Shown here piece by piece: positions 53,686 to 62,072 of a stretch of DNA of 64,000 nucleotides (within the stretch, counting starts at the first letter, position 1; every line of letters starts with the position of its first letter). The stretch lies in the NCBI RefSeq assembly GCF_004564075.1, contig NZ_CP038256.1, positions 2,170,001 through 2,234,000 of the forward strand, written 5' to 3'. The notes beneath the pieces are model-generated. The model saw only the letters and a list, made by a program, of their open reading frames with translations, did not search any database and was not told where the DNA came from. The translations under genes were made by a program, and so were the position numbers. This DNA comes from Microbacterium sediminis. Its GTDB lineage: Bacteria > Actinomycetota > Actinomycetes > Actinomycetales > Microbacteriaceae.

Positions 53686-54369
53686 ATGTCTCCCGAACTG
53701 CAGGCCCGGATCGTCGCGGACTCCCGCGACCGGGTCGGCTGGCTCCGGGCACGCGCCGCGGGCATCACCGCGACCGACGTCGCGCAGCTGACGAGCGAGG
53801 CGTCGATCCTCCGCGCCGCCGACGCGAAGCTCGGCCACGGCTCCCGCTTCGGCGGCAACGCCTACACCGATCACGGCCGCCGCCGCGAACCGGAGATCGC
53901 GGCGTGGGTCGCCGCGACGCACGGCATCCACCCCTCGACCGCGCTCTTCCACGCCGAGATCGAGAAGCGCCACCTCGCCACCCCCGACGGCATCGCCGAG
54001 GACGCCGCGGGACGGATCACCCTCGCCGAGATCAAGACGACGAACAAGTCGTGGCGCACGATCCCGCGCACCTACCTGCGCCAGGTCTGGTGGCAGCAGC
54101 ACGTGCTCGGTGCGGAGCGCACGCTGTTCGCCTGGGAGGAGCACCGCGACTTCTCCCCGCTGCACGACGAGCCCAAGTGCGTGTGGATCGATCGGGACGA
54201 CGCCGAGATCAACCGGCTCGTGCGGCTGGCCACGAGCCTGATCGACGAGCTGTATCGCCGCACCACCGGCAAGGAGGTGCCCACGCGCCGCGCGCTCACC
54301 CCGCGCGAGGAGGCGCTGCACCGCTCCGCCACGCGCTCGGCCTACCGCGCCCTCGCCCTCGCCGACTGA
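53686..54369 (+). CDS. YqaJ-like viral recombinase-family nuclease
   Basis: A 227 aa protein with the PD-(D/E)xK nuclease core of YqaJ/lambda-exonuclease-like proteins. It has an N-terminal helix with RVGWLRARAAGITATDVAQL, HGRRREPEIAAWVA, then the catalytic residues in ATPDGIAED (Asp) and LAEIKTT (Glu and Lys). The usual role of the family is 5'-3' resection for phage recombination, but no RecT/Bet partner or other phage gene is nearby. ATG is 7 nt after TAGGGT (53673-53678), so leaderless. It sits alone between ribosomal protein genes and an MFS gene. Confidence 0.85.
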   Translation: MSPELQARIVADSRDRVGWLRARAAGITATDVAQLTSEASILRAADAKLGHGSRFGGNAYTDHGRRREPEIAAWVAATHGIHPSTALFHAEIEKRHLATPDGIAEDAAGRITLAEIKTTNKSWRTIPRTYLRQVWWQQHVLGAERTLFAWEEHRDFSPLHDEPKCVWIDRDDAEINRLVRLATSLIDELYRRTTGKEVPTRRALTPREEALHRSATRSAYRALALAD

Positions 54370-54412
54370 GCACGCGGCCGGGCTCGGACGCCCGGGCGCC
54401 GGTGAGACCCAA

Positions 54413-54474
54413 GTCCGCAAGTCTCTGCGAAGTCCGGACGAGCGGCTGCCCGGATTTGGCAGAGACTTGCGGAC
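54413..54474. repeat. Long inverted repeat after the YqaJ-like gene
   Basis: A perfect 16 bp stem, GTCCGCAAGTCTCTGC (54413-54428) and its complement (54459-54474), with a 30 nt loop that itself holds GTCCGG/CCGGAT. It lies just before the MFS promoter and may end transcription from the left. No T-tract follows. Confidence 0.75.
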
Positions 54475-54483
54475 GTGGCGTTA

Positions 54484-54527
54484 GTTGACGTATCGCAACC
54501 ATCGGCGTATGGTTGACGTTCAGCAAC
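54484..54527 (+). promoter_or_regulatory. MFS/MarR promoter with twin operators
   Basis: Promoter: TTGACG (54485-54490), 17 bp spacer, TATGGT (54508-54513). Two copies of GTTG-N8-CAAC, at 54484-54499 and 54512-54527, cover the -35 and the start-site region, and share GTTGACGT. Between them AACCAT-N6-ATGGTT forms a further palindrome. The obvious candidate to bind is the MarR protein encoded by the second gene; this is inference. Confidence 0.72.
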
Positions 54528-54583
54528 TTTCGCGCGACGACGAGGTCACGCACCACCGAACCCTCCACGTCGAAAGGCCCGCA

Positions 54584-56332
54584 TTGACCGCGCCACTTCC
54601 CACCAAGATGTCGCACCGCCAGGTGCTGGAGGCCCTCTCCGGCCTCCTGCTGGCGATGTTCTGCTCGATGATGACGATGACCGTCGTCGGCACCTCGATG
54701 CCGGTCATCATCCCCTCGCTGGGCGGCACCCAGACGCAGTACACCTGGGTCGTCACGATGACGATGCTCACCACGGCGATCTCCACGCCGATCTGGGGCA
54801 AGCTCGCCGACCTCGTCAACCGCAAGACGCTCATGCTGATCGCGCTGTCGATCTTCGTGCTCTCGAGCGTGGGCGCGGGCCTGACGCCGAACGCCGAGAT
54901 GCTCATCGCGTTCCGCGCCCTGCAGGGCATCGGCGGCGGCGGCATGCAGGCGCTCAGCCAGATCCTGATGGCCGACATCATCAGCCCCCGCGAGCGCGGC
55001 CGCTACATGGGCCTGTTCGCGGGCGTCATGGCGATCGGCACCGTCGGCGGCCCGCTGCTGGGAGGCCTGCTCACCGACACCGTCGGCTGGCGCTGGAACT
55101 TCTTCGTGGGCGTTCCCCTGGGCATCATCGCCTTCATCGTGCTGACGCGCACCCTGCGCATCGAGCCGCGCGAGCAGCAGAAGGTGCGGATCGACTACCT
55201 CGGCATCATGCTGCTCAGCGTCGCCGCCGGCTTCCTGCTGGTGTGGGTGACGAACGTGAGCGACTACGGCTGGAACAGCTGGCAGACCTACACGATGGTC
55301 TCGATCGGCCTGGTCGCCGCCATCCTCTTCGTCGTCGTGGAGCGCCGGGTGGCCGAGCCCCTCGTGCCGATGACGCTGTTCCGCAACCTCACCTTCACGC
55401 TGTCGGTGATCGCCTCGATCGCGATCGGCCTGTCGATGTTCGGCACCAACGTGTACCTCGGCCAGTACATGCAGATCTCACGCGGCTTCGGCCCCACCGA
55501 GGCCGGCCTGCTCATGCTGCCGATGGCGATCGGCATGCTCGGCACGTCGACGATCGTGGGTCAGTTCGTGACGCGGTTCGGCAAGTGGAAGAGCTACCTC
55601 GTGGCCGGCTCGATCCTGATGCTCGGCGCGATCGTACTGCTGTGCACGCTGGCGTACGACACCCCGATGTGGCTCGTGGGCGTGTACATGTTCCTGCTCG
55701 GCGCCGGCACCGGCATGACGATGCAGAACCTCGTGCTCGTCGTGCAGAACACCGCCGAGGCGGCCCAGGTGGGCGTCGCCAGCTCGGGCGTGAACTTCTT
55801 CCGCTCGGTCGGCGGTACCGTCGGCACGGCGGTGATGGGATCGGTGATGGGCGCCAGCATGACGCAGCTCCTCACCGACCGGCAGGCCGACCTCATGGCC
55901 GAGGTGCAGAAGCTCGGCGCCGAGGGCATGACGATCGCCGAGGAGCTCGCCTCGGGCGCCCTTCCCGCCACGCGTGACCTGCCCGAGGGCATCGCGCTGA
56001 TCATCGAGCAGGTGTCGGCGCAGGCGATCAGCCACGCGTTCATCGTGGGCATCCCGCTGGCGATCATCAGCTTCATCGCGATCTGCTTCCTGCCCAACAA
56101 GCCGCTCACCCGTCAGACGACGGTGGAGCGCCTGAAGGCCGAGAAGGCCGCGTCGAAGACGTCGGCGAAGACCGGCCAGGTCGCCACGGTCGCCGCCGGC
56201 GACGACCTCACGCCGGAGGAGGAGCACCCGATGCTCGCGAGCGTGAGCGAGGTCTCGCTCGCCGCCACCGGCGCGATCCCCGTCCAGGGCCACACGGACG
56301 GCGAGTCCGGCTCGGGGTCGAGCTCGCGATGA
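54584..56332 (+). CDS. MFS drug exporter, DHA2 (14-helix) type
   Basis: A 582 aa proton-driven exporter with about 14 helices. Motif A-like IWGKLADLVNRKTLM is near residue 65, the helix-5 motif C region is in VMAIGTVGGPLLGGLLTD, and LLLAMFCSMMTMTVVGTSMPVIIP is the typical first helix. Substrates are unknown; drugs or antimicrobial compounds are usual. Start uncertain: TTG 54584 has GAAAGG 6 nt upstream and lies after the promoter, while the ATG at 54608 is possible. ATGs further upstream lie within the promoter. Its stop overlaps the MarR gene (ATGA). Confidence 0.9.
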   Translation: MTAPLPTKMSHRQVLEALSGLLLAMFCSMMTMTVVGTSMPVIIPSLGGTQTQYTWVVTMTMLTTAISTPIWGKLADLVNRKTLMLIALSIFVLSSVGAGLTPNAEMLIAFRALQGIGGGGMQALSQILMADIISPRERGRYMGLFAGVMAIGTVGGPLLGGLLTDTVGWRWNFFVGVPLGIIAFIVLTRTLRIEPREQQKVRIDYLGIMLLSVAAGFLLVWVTNVSDYGWNSWQTYTMVSIGLVAAILFVVVERRVAEPLVPMTLFRNLTFTLSVIASIAIGLSMFGTNVYLGQYMQISRGFGPTEAGLLMLPMAIGMLGTSTIVGQFVTRFGKWKSYLVAGSILMLGAIVLLCTLAYDTPMWLVGVYMFLLGAGTGMTMQNLVLVVQNTAEAAQVGVASSGVNFFRSVGGTVGTAVMGSVMGASMTQLLTDRQADLMAEVQKLGAEGMTIAEELASGALPATRDLPEGIALIIEQVSAQAISHAFIVGIPLAIISFIAICFLPNKPLTRQTTVERLKAEKAASKTSAKTGQVATVAAGDDLTPEEEHPMLASVSEVSLAATGAIPVQGHTDGESGSGSSSR

Positions 56333-56820
56333 CCGGCCCGGCGATGGACCACTCCCCCGCCGAGTCGGGCGATCCCCGCGAGCGGGCGATCCGCAGCGTC
56401 GAGGCGGAGTTCTCCGAGATCGCCCAGCGGTTCCATCGCATCATCACCCGCAATGCCGAGCGTCTCTCACCGGGCCTGCTGCCGGGCGCCTACAAGGTGT
56501 TCACGGCGATCGTGCGGCACGGCCCGGTGAAGGCCTCGGAGCTCGTCGAGCGCATGACGGTGGACAAGGGGCAGCTCAGCCGGCTGATCAGCATGCTCGA
56601 GGAGCGTGGTCTCGTCGCCCGCACCCCCGACCCCCACGACGGCCGCGCGCAGCTGCTCGAGGCCACGCCCGAGGCGAAGGCGCGGCTCGAGGAGGTCCGC
56701 GGTCCCCGCGAGAACGGCCTGTTCCGCGAGCTGCAGGCGTGGCCGGTCGAGGACGTCGAACGCCTCGCCGCGCTGCTGCACTCGCTCGCCCAGGGCGCGC
56801 CGGGCGGTCCCACCGACTGA
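56329..56820 (+). CDS. MarR-family transcriptional regulator
   Basis: A 163 aa winged helix-turn-helix protein. The recognition part is VKASELVERMTVDKGQLSRLISMLEERGLVA near residues 65-95, and the wing follows with DPHDGRAQLLEATPEAKA, a MarR hallmark. Flanking helices form the dimer interface. Encoded directly after the exporter (ATGA overlap), so it probably represses the pair from the twin operators at 54484-54527 and is released by a ligand. No cysteine suited to redox sensing is evident. Confidence 0.93.
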   Translation: MTGPAMDHSPAESGDPRERAIRSVEAEFSEIAQRFHRIITRNAERLSPGLLPGAYKVFTAIVRHGPVKASELVERMTVDKGQLSRLISMLEERGLVARTPDPHDGRAQLLEATPEAKARLEEVRGPRENGLFRELQAWPVEDVERLAALLHSLAQGAPGGPTD

Positions 56821-56943
56821 GGCCCGCGCCCGACGCGGCCCCGCACTGTTTGCACCGAGGAAACACCGGTGACTCATGCGGGCGGTTGACTGAGGTCACA
56901 CCGGCGCGACGGCGCGCCGAACGCGCAGGAGGGGGTGCGACCC

Positions 56944-57972
56944 ATGAGATTCCGGCCGCTTCGCTCGAGCAGCACGGCGCTCGCCACCGAGCCCGTGCCC
57001 GCCACGCCCGACACCATGCGGGCGGTGGTGTTCGACGAACCCGGCGGGGCCGAGGTGCTCCGCATCGACCGGATCGCCACCCCGGCGCCCGTGATGAACG
57101 AGGTCCTCGTGCGGGTGATCGCCGCGGGGATCAACCCGATCGACGCCAAGACGCGCGCGGGCCGCGGCGTCTCGGCGGGCTTCGCCGCGTGGCCGGCGGT
57201 GGGCGGCTTCGACTTCTCCGGCGTGGTCGTGAAGGCGCCGTATGAGGCCCATCCGCTGGCGCCCGGGACCCCGGTCTTCGGCATGGCGGCCGTGCCCCGC
57301 ACGGGCGGCAGCCACGCCGAGTACGTCGTCGCGCCCTCCACGGCGGTCGCGCACAAGCCCGCCTCGCTCTCGCACGTCGAGGCCGCGGGCGTGCCGCTGG
57401 CGGCGCTGACGGCGTGGCAGCTCGTGGTCGAGGTCGCCCGCGCCCACGAGGGCCAGCGCATCCTCATCCATGCCGGCGCCGGCGGCGTGGGGCACTTCGC
57501 CGTGCAGTTCGCGGCGTACTTCGGCGCGCACGTGACCGCGACCGCGTCGTCGCGCAACGCCTCGTGGCTGCGCGAGCTCGGCGCGGCGGTGGTGATCGAC
57601 TACACCACCACCCGCTTCGAGGAGGTCGTCGCCGACGTCGACGTGGTGATCGATCTCGTCGGCAACGTCAGCGGCCGCACCGGATCGCGCTCGCTGGGCG
57701 TGCTGCGGCCCGGCGGCCTGCTCGTGTGCGTGCCCACCGGCAGCTGGGCGGGATACGCCGAGGAGGCCGAGTCGGCGGGGGTGCGGGCCACCTCGTTCAA
57801 GGTGGTGCCCGACGGCGTCGCGCTCACGACGATCGCCCGGCTGCTCGAGACCGGATCGGTGCAGGTGTACATCGACGAGGTCTTCCCGCTCGAGGACGTC
57901 GCGCACGCGCACCGGCGCCTCGAGGAGGGCCGCACGCGCGGCAAGCTCGTGCTGCAGGTCGCCGAGGGCTGA
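56944..57972 (+). CDS. Zinc-free quinone-oxidoreductase-like MDR protein
   Basis: A 342 aa medium-chain dehydrogenase/reductase of the NADP-dependent QOR type. The N-terminal catalytic domain has MRAVVFDEPGGAEVLR and GINPIDAKTRAG. The Rossmann half has ILIHAGAGGVGHFAVQFA (NADPH loop) and a C-terminal KLVLQV. It lacks the structural zinc cysteines, as expected for this class. Substrates may be quinones or enones. The first ~24 residues are a non-conserved Ser/Pro extension, so an internal ATG (at MRAVVFDEP) is also possible. SD AGGAGGGGG lies 9 nt before ATG 56944. Confidence 0.88.
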   Translation: MRFRPLRSSSTALATEPVPATPDTMRAVVFDEPGGAEVLRIDRIATPAPVMNEVLVRVIAAGINPIDAKTRAGRGVSAGFAAWPAVGGFDFSGVVVKAPYEAHPLAPGTPVFGMAAVPRTGGSHAEYVVAPSTAVAHKPASLSHVEAAGVPLAALTAWQLVVEVARAHEGQRILIHAGAGGVGHFAVQFAAYFGAHVTATASSRNASWLRELGAAVVIDYTTTRFEEVVADVDVVIDLVGNVSGRTGSRSLGVLRPGGLLVCVPTGSWAGYAEEAESAGVRATSFKVVPDGVALTTIARLLETGSVQVYIDEVFPLEDVAHAHRRLEEGRTRGKLVLQVAEG

Positions 57973-57978
57973 CCCGGA

Positions 57979-58845
57979 TCAGCGCTGGAGGGCCGCGGCC
58001 GCCGCGGCCACGAGGGCCGCGTCGAGCTCCTCGAGCAGGGGCGAGCGCAGGTGTCGGCGCTGCCAGAACAAGGGCACGGTCTCCTCGTCGTCGTGGATGC
58101 GCACGAGGCCGTCGCCGGGCATCTGCACGGGCACGAGGCCCCAGCCCATGCCGGCCTGGACCGCCCGCACGAAGTCCTGCGAGCCGGGGATGTAGTGCCG
58201 CGGCGGGCGCGACGGATCGACCCCTCGGGCGGCCAGCCACCGGCTCTGCAGGTCGTCGCGGCGATCGAACTCGATCACCGGGGCCGAGGCCAGCGCCTCG
58301 GCGGTGGCGCCGTCCGGGAGCCAGCGCTCCAGGTACGCGGGCGTGGCGCTCGCGACGTACCGCATGCGACCGAGGGGCACGACGACGCAGCCGGCCAGCG
58401 GCTCGGCCTGGGAGGTGACGGCACCGATCGCCGTGCCGGAGGCGAGCATGTCGGCCGTGGCGTCCTGGTCGTCGCGCAGGAGCTCCACGTCGACGGGGTG
58501 GCGCGCGGCGAAGTCGGCCAGCGGCCCGATGATCCACGTCGCGAGCGAGTCGGCGTTGACCGCGAGCGGCAGCTGCACGCGCGCGCCGCCGAGGCCGAGC
58601 TCCCGGGCCGCGTCGTGCTCGAGCACCGCGTACTGCCGGGCGAGGCGCACCACCGCCTCGCCGGCCTCCGTCGCCCGGACGGGACGCGACCGGACGACGA
58701 GCACCTGGCCGAGCTCCGACTCGAGGGCGCGCAGGCGCTGACTCACCGCCGACGGCGAGATGCGCAGGTCGACGGCGGCGAGCTCGAAGCTGCCGGCGTC
58801 GACGACCGCGGCTACGGTCTCGGCGAGTTCGGGGGCGATCCTCAT
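57979..58845 (-). CDS. lysG: LysR-family regulator of lysine/arginine export
   Basis: A 288 aa LysR-type activator of the LysG/ArgP group. The N-terminal helix-turn-helix is SFELAAVDLRISPSAVSQRLRALES; the effector domain has LPLAVNADSLATWIIGPL, a block typical of LysG/ArgP. It is divergent from lysE, which it should turn on when basic amino acids (Lys, Arg or His) build up. ATG is 7 nt after TAGCCT (58858-58853), so leaderless. The palindrome 58861-58875 in the shared gap is the likely operator. Confidence 0.93.
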   Translation of the reverse strand: MRIAPELAETVAAVVDAGSFELAAVDLRISPSAVSQRLRALESELGQVLVVRSRPVRATEAGEAVVRLARQYAVLEHDAARELGLGGARVQLPLAVNADSLATWIIGPLADFAARHPVDVELLRDDQDATADMLASGTAIGAVTSQAEPLAGCVVVPLGRMRYVASATPAYLERWLPDGATAEALASAPVIEFDRRDDLQSRWLAARGVDPSRPPRHYIPGSQDFVRAVQAGMGWGLVPVQMPGDGLVRIHDDEETVPLFWQRRHLRSPLLEELDAALVAAAAAALQR

Positions 58846-58860
58846 GGCCGTCAGGCTATC

Positions 58861-58890
58861 TGAAGCGTGGCTTCATCTGGTGAAGCACCA
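58861..58890. promoter_or_regulatory. lysG-lysE control region
   Basis: Within the 85 bp gap, TGAAGC-GTG-GCTTCA (58861-58875) is a perfect palindrome of the T-N11-A LysR type, and TGGTG-AAG-CACCA (58878-58890) is a second one. They lie between the -10 boxes of the two divergent leaderless genes. Confidence 0.75.
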
Positions 58891-58930
58891 TGAACTGGCC
58901 TTCGGGTCGCCGCGCGCCTAGCGTGGAGTC

Positions 58931-59584
58931 GTGCTCACCCCGTTCCTCGCCGGTCTCGGCATCGGCCTGTCCCTCATCGTCGCCATCGGCGCGCAGAACG
59001 CGTTCCTGCTGCGGCAGGCGGCCAAGCGCGAGCACATCGTCGCCGTCACGCTGTTCTGCATCCTCAGCGACCTGATCCTCATCGGCGGCGCCACCGGCGC
59101 GGTCGGCTGGGTCGCCGCTCACGCGCCCTGGGTGCTGGAGCTCGCCCGCTGGGGCGGCGTGGTGTTCCTCGCCACCTACGGCCTGCTCGCCGCCCGCCGC
59201 GCCTGGCGGCCCAGCGGTGAGGTGCTCGAGGCCGCGCCGGATGCGCCGGCGGCGCCCGCGAGTGGGGGCGGGACGGCGGTGCTGACGCGCCCCCGCACGG
59301 GAACGCTCGCGGCCGCGCTGCTCACCTGCGCCGCGATGACCTGGCTCAACCCGCACCTGTGGCTCGACGTGGCGATGCTGGGATCGATCGCGAACACATT
59401 CGGTGAGGGGCGCTGGGCCTTCACGCTGGGCGCGATCGCGGGCTCGACGATCTGGTTCAGCTCGCTCGCCTTCGCCGCGACGCTGCTGGGCCGCTACCTC
59501 CGCACGCCGCGTGCCTGGCGGATCCTCGACTCGATCATCGCCGTGGTCATGCTGGGCTTGGCCGTGCGGCTCGCGATCGGCTGA
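58931..59584 (+). CDS. lysE: LysE-family basic amino acid exporter
   Basis: A 217 aa exporter with about six hydrophobic segments. The N-terminal signature FLAGLGIGLSLIVAIGAQNAFLL is split by the family's conserved GAQNAF motif, and the conserved TWLNPHLWLDVAML lies in the second half. Exports excess L-lysine and probably L-arginine. The ~30 aa loop at residues 95-125 is Ala/Pro-rich. GTG start is 6 nt after TAGCGT (58919-58924), so leaderless. Paired with lysG. Confidence 0.95.
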   Translation: MLTPFLAGLGIGLSLIVAIGAQNAFLLRQAAKREHIVAVTLFCILSDLILIGGATGAVGWVAAHAPWVLELARWGGVVFLATYGLLAARRAWRPSGEVLEAAPDAPAAPASGGGTAVLTRPRTGTLAAALLTCAAMTWLNPHLWLDVAMLGSIANTFGEGRWAFTLGAIAGSTIWFSSLAFAATLLGRYLRTPRAWRILDSIIAVVMLGLAVRLAIG

Positions 59585-59600
59585 GCTCGCCCGAACACAG

Positions 59601-59681
59601 CGGTCTCGACTCCGCCGCTGCGCGGCTGCGCTCGACCCGTCTCCGCTCCGCGGCTGCGCCGCTCCGGTCGACGAGCCGCGG
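59601..59681. repeat. Dispersed GTCGACGAGCC repeat, single full copy
   Basis: A compact 81 bp copy in the lysE/rplA gap: CGGTCTCGACTCCGCCGCTG, then CTCGACCCGTCTCCGC, then CGCTCCGGTCGACGAGCC. It matches the right-hand arm of the copy at 32521-32599 and, on the other strand, parts of the blocks at 1836-2065 and 26583-26890. Confidence 0.85.
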
Positions 59682-59727
59682 TGCCTGAAGCGCGTCGGAA
59701 TGCTGCGGCACGCACCCCGCAAACGCA

Positions 59728-59759
59728 GAACGGGCCCCGTCCGAGGACGGGGCCCGTTC
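59728..59759 (-). terminator. Terminator of rplKA
   Basis: A perfect 14 bp stem (GAACGGGCCCCGTC / GACGGGGCCCGTTC) with a 4 nt loop, 16 bp after the rplA stop on the minus strand. The following bases are TGCGTTTGC. Confidence 0.88.
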
Positions 59760-59774
59760 CGATGCGCGAGAGCG

Positions 59775-60464
59775 TCAGGAGATGACGTTGACGTCCAGCG
59801 GGATGCCGGGGCCGAACGTGGTCGACACCGAGCCCTTCTGGATGTAACGGCCCTTCGAGCTCGACGGCTTGAGGCGCACGATCTCGTCGAGAGCGGCGGT
59901 CAGGTTGGCCTCGAGCTGCTCGGGAGCGAACGACGCCTTGCCCACGATGAAGTGGATGTTGGCGTGCTTGTCGACGCGGAACTCGATCTTTCCGCCCTTG
60001 ATCTCCTCGACGGCCTTGGCCGGGTTCGGGGTCACGGTGCCGGTCTTGGGGTTCGGCATCAGGCCACGGGGACCCAGCACCTTACCCAGGCGACCGACCT
60101 GGCCCATGAGCTCCGGAACCGCCACGGCGGCGTCGAAGTCGGTCCAGCCGGCGGCGACCTTCTCGATCAGCTCGGCGCCACCGACCTCGTCGGCGCCCGC
60201 GGCGATCGCGGCCTCGGCGGCCGGGCCGTTCGCGAACACGATGACGCGGGCGGTCTTACCGGTGCCGTGCGGGAGCATGACGGTGCCGCGCACCATCTGG
60301 TCGGCCTTGCGGGGGTCGACCGAGAGCTTCAGCGCGACCTCGACGGTCGAGTCGAACTTCTTCGAGCCCGTCTCCTTCGCCAGGGCGACGGCCTCGGCGG
60401 GAGTGTAGAACTTGCCTTCCTCGAGCTTCGAGGCGGCGGCTGCGTAAACCTTGGACTTAGCCAT
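59775..60464 (-). CDS. rplA: Ribosomal protein L1
   Basis: A 229 aa protein of the mobile L1 stalk of the 50S subunit. Seen: [19 protein letters not shown] at the N-terminus, [22 protein letters not shown] (rRNA-binding face), [12 protein letters not shown] (signature) and [19 protein letters not shown] [10 protein letters not shown]. It starts 14 nt after rplK, so the two are co-transcribed. In other bacteria L1 also represses its own mRNA. Confidence 0.98.
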   Translation of the reverse strand: MAKSKVYAAAASKLEEGKFYTPAEAVALAKETGSKKFDSTVEVALKLSVDPRKADQMVRGTVMLPHGTGKTARVIVFANGPAAEAAIAAGADEVGGAELIEKVAAGWTDFDAAVAVPELMGQVGRLGKVLGPRGLMPNPKTGTVTPNPAKAVEEIKGGKIEFRVDKHANIHFIVGKASFAPEQLEANLTAALDEIVRLKPSSSKGRYIQKGSVSTTFGPGIPLDVNVIS

Positions 60465-60478
60465 TTTCGTTATCCCCC

Positions 60479-60910
60479 TCAGTCCTCGACCGTGACGCCC
60501 ATGGAGCGGGCGGTGCCGGCGATGATCTTCGAGGCGGCCTCGAGGTCGTTCGCGTTCAGGTCGGGCTGCTTGGTCTTGGCGATCTCCTCGACCTGAGCCT
60601 TGGTGAGCTTGGCGACCTTCACCGTGTGGGGCGTGGCCGAACCGCTCTTGATGCCCGCGGCCTTCTTGATCAGCTCAGCGGCCGGCGGGGTCTTCAGAAC
60701 GAAGGTGAAGCTGCGGTCCTCGTAGACGGTGATCTCCACGGGGATGACGTTGCCGCGCTGCGACTCGGTCGCGGCGTTGTACGCCTTGCAGAACTCCATG
60801 ATGTTGACGCCGTGCTGACCCAGGGCGGGTCCGATCGGCGGCGCCGGGTTGGCCTGGCCGGCCTGGATCTGGAGCTTGATGAGCCCCGAGACCTTCTTCT
60901 TCGGTGCCAT
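60479..60910 (-). CDS. rplK: Ribosomal protein L11
   Basis: A 143 aa protein of the GTPase-associated centre of the 50S subunit. Seen: the N-terminal domain with [24 protein letters not shown] is split around the Pro-rich thiostrepton-site linker, and the C-terminal [22 protein letters not shown] 60910 with AAAGGAAT 7 nt upstream; the longer frame (ATG 60946) lacks family sequence. A ~100 nt leader runs back to the TAAGAT -10 box. Confidence 0.98.
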   Translation of the reverse strand: MAPKKKVSGLIKLQIQAGQANPAPPIGPALGQHGVNIMEFCKAYNAATESQRGNVIPVEITVYEDRSFTFVLKTPPAAELIKKAAGIKSGSATPHTVKVAKLTKAQVEEIAKTKQPDLNANDLEAASKIIAGTARSMGVTVED

Positions 60911-61021
60911 TGCACATTCCTTTCGTCGAGTGGATGCCGGTTGCATCCGCTCTCCCGCACGCAGGAGCCAACCTGACGAGCGGTGGTGTGTCGTTCGCGC
61001 AGACGGGGCGCAAACCAGATG

Positions 61022-61027
61022 ATCTTA
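61022..61027 (-). promoter_or_regulatory. -10 box of rplKA
   Basis: TAAGAT on the minus strand, between the nusG terminator and rplK. It gives a leader of about 100 nt. The expected length and place fit an independent rplKA promoter. Confidence 0.55.
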
Positions 61028-61038
61028 CCAGAAACGCC

Positions 61039-61070
61039 CGAGAGCCGCCCCCGGAAGGGAGCGGCTCTCG
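61039..61070 (-). terminator. Terminator after nusG
   Basis: A 10 bp perfect stem (CGAGAGCCGC / GCGGCTCTCG) with a 12 nt loop, ending 49 bp after the nusG stop on the minus strand, followed by GGCGTTTCTGG. Confidence 0.75.
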
Positions 61071-61087
61071 AAGGGATCCCGGAGGGA

Positions 61088-62041
61088 TCAGATCATCTTG
61101 GTGACCTGGTCGAAGCTGAGCTCGACCGGGGTCTCGCGCTCGAAGAGCGAGACGAGGACCGTGAGCTTGCCGCTCGCGGCGTTGATCTCGCTGATCGTGC
61201 CGGGCAGGCCCGCGAACGAGCCCTCCTTGATCGTGATGGTCTCGCCCACCTCGAAGTCGACCTCGGCGGGGATCACGCGCGGCGCGGCGCCGGTCTTCGC
61301 GGCCGACTTGCCCGAGGCGGCGGCCTTCTCGGCCTCCTTGATCTCGGCGAGCGGCTTGAGCATGTTGAACGCCTCTTCGAAGCGCAGCGGCGTCGGGTTG
61401 TGCGCGTTGCCGACGAAGCCCGTCACGCCCGGCGTGTGGCGGACGACCGACCAGGTGTCCTCGTTGAGCTCCATGCGCACGAGCACGTAGCCCGGGATGC
61501 GCACGCGGGTGACCATCTTGCGCTGGCCGTTCTTGATCTCGACGACGTCCTCCATGGGGACCTCGACCTGGTAGATGTCGTCCTCGACCTCGAGCGTCGA
61601 CTTGCGCTGCTCGATGTTGGCCTTCACCTTGCGCTCGAAGCCGGCGTAGGAGTGGATGACGTACCACTTGCCCTCGAGCGAGCGCAGCTCGGCGCGGAAC
61701 TCGGCGTAGGGGTCGTCGTCGTTCTCGGCGGCGTCGCCCTCGACCGGGGCCGCCTCGCCGTTCTCCGTGGCGTCGTCGGCCAGCACCTCGGCCGCGGCCT
61801 CGACCTCGGAGGTCTCGTCGATGTTCAGAGCGTCGTTCACGATCGCGTCAGCCTCCGGGTCGTCGATCTCGATGTCCTCGTCCGCGAACTCGCCGCCCTC
61901 GATGTGCATGGCGCGGCGCTCCGCGGAGTCGCTCGCGCGCTCCTCGTTCGCGAGGACGTTGCCGTCCTGCGCCTCGTCGTCCTCGCTCGACTGCTCGGCA
62001 GCCGTGGCCAGGTCGACGTCGTCGAAGTGGTTCTCAGACAC
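61088..62041 (-). CDS. nusG: Transcription termination/antitermination protein NusG
   Basis: A 317 aa transcription factor, much longer than the ~180 aa of E. coli NusG. The first ~135 residues are an acidic Asp/Glu/Ala-rich extension typical of Actinobacteria. The NGN domain follows ([51 protein letters not shown]), then the C-terminal KOW domain ([23 protein letters not shown]). It binds the RNA polymerase clamp and ribosome or Rho. It lies 31 bp after secE; the ATG has GAGAGAG upstream. Confidence 0.97.
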   Translation of the reverse strand: MSENHFDDVDLATAAEQSSEDDEAQDGNVLANEERASDSAERRAMHIEGGEFADEDIEIDDPEADAIVNDALNIDETSEVEAAAEVLADDATENGEAAPVEGDAAENDDDPYAEFRAELRSLEGKWYVIHSYAGFERKVKANIEQRKSTLEVEDDIYQVEVPMEDVVEIKNGQRKMVTRVRIPGYVLVRMELNEDTWSVVRHTPGVTGFVGNAHNPTPLRFEEAFNMLKPLAEIKEAEKAAASGKSAAKTGAAPRVIPAEVDFEVGETITIKEGSFAGLPGTISEINAASGKLTVLVSLFERETPVELSFDQVTKMI

Positions 62042-62072
62042 GTGTGTTCTCTCTCGTTCGTGCGTCGGTAGG

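Noticed and set aside
53686..54369. Prophage remnant around the YqaJ-like nuclease
   Set aside because: Neighbours are ribosomal protein genes and transporter genes; no integrase, capsid, lysis or RecT-like gene and no att-like duplication was seen.
54485..54583. Start of the MFS exporter at an upstream ATG such as 54509
   Set aside because: These codons fall inside the -35/-10 promoter and the operators, so they are unlikely to be on the mRNA.
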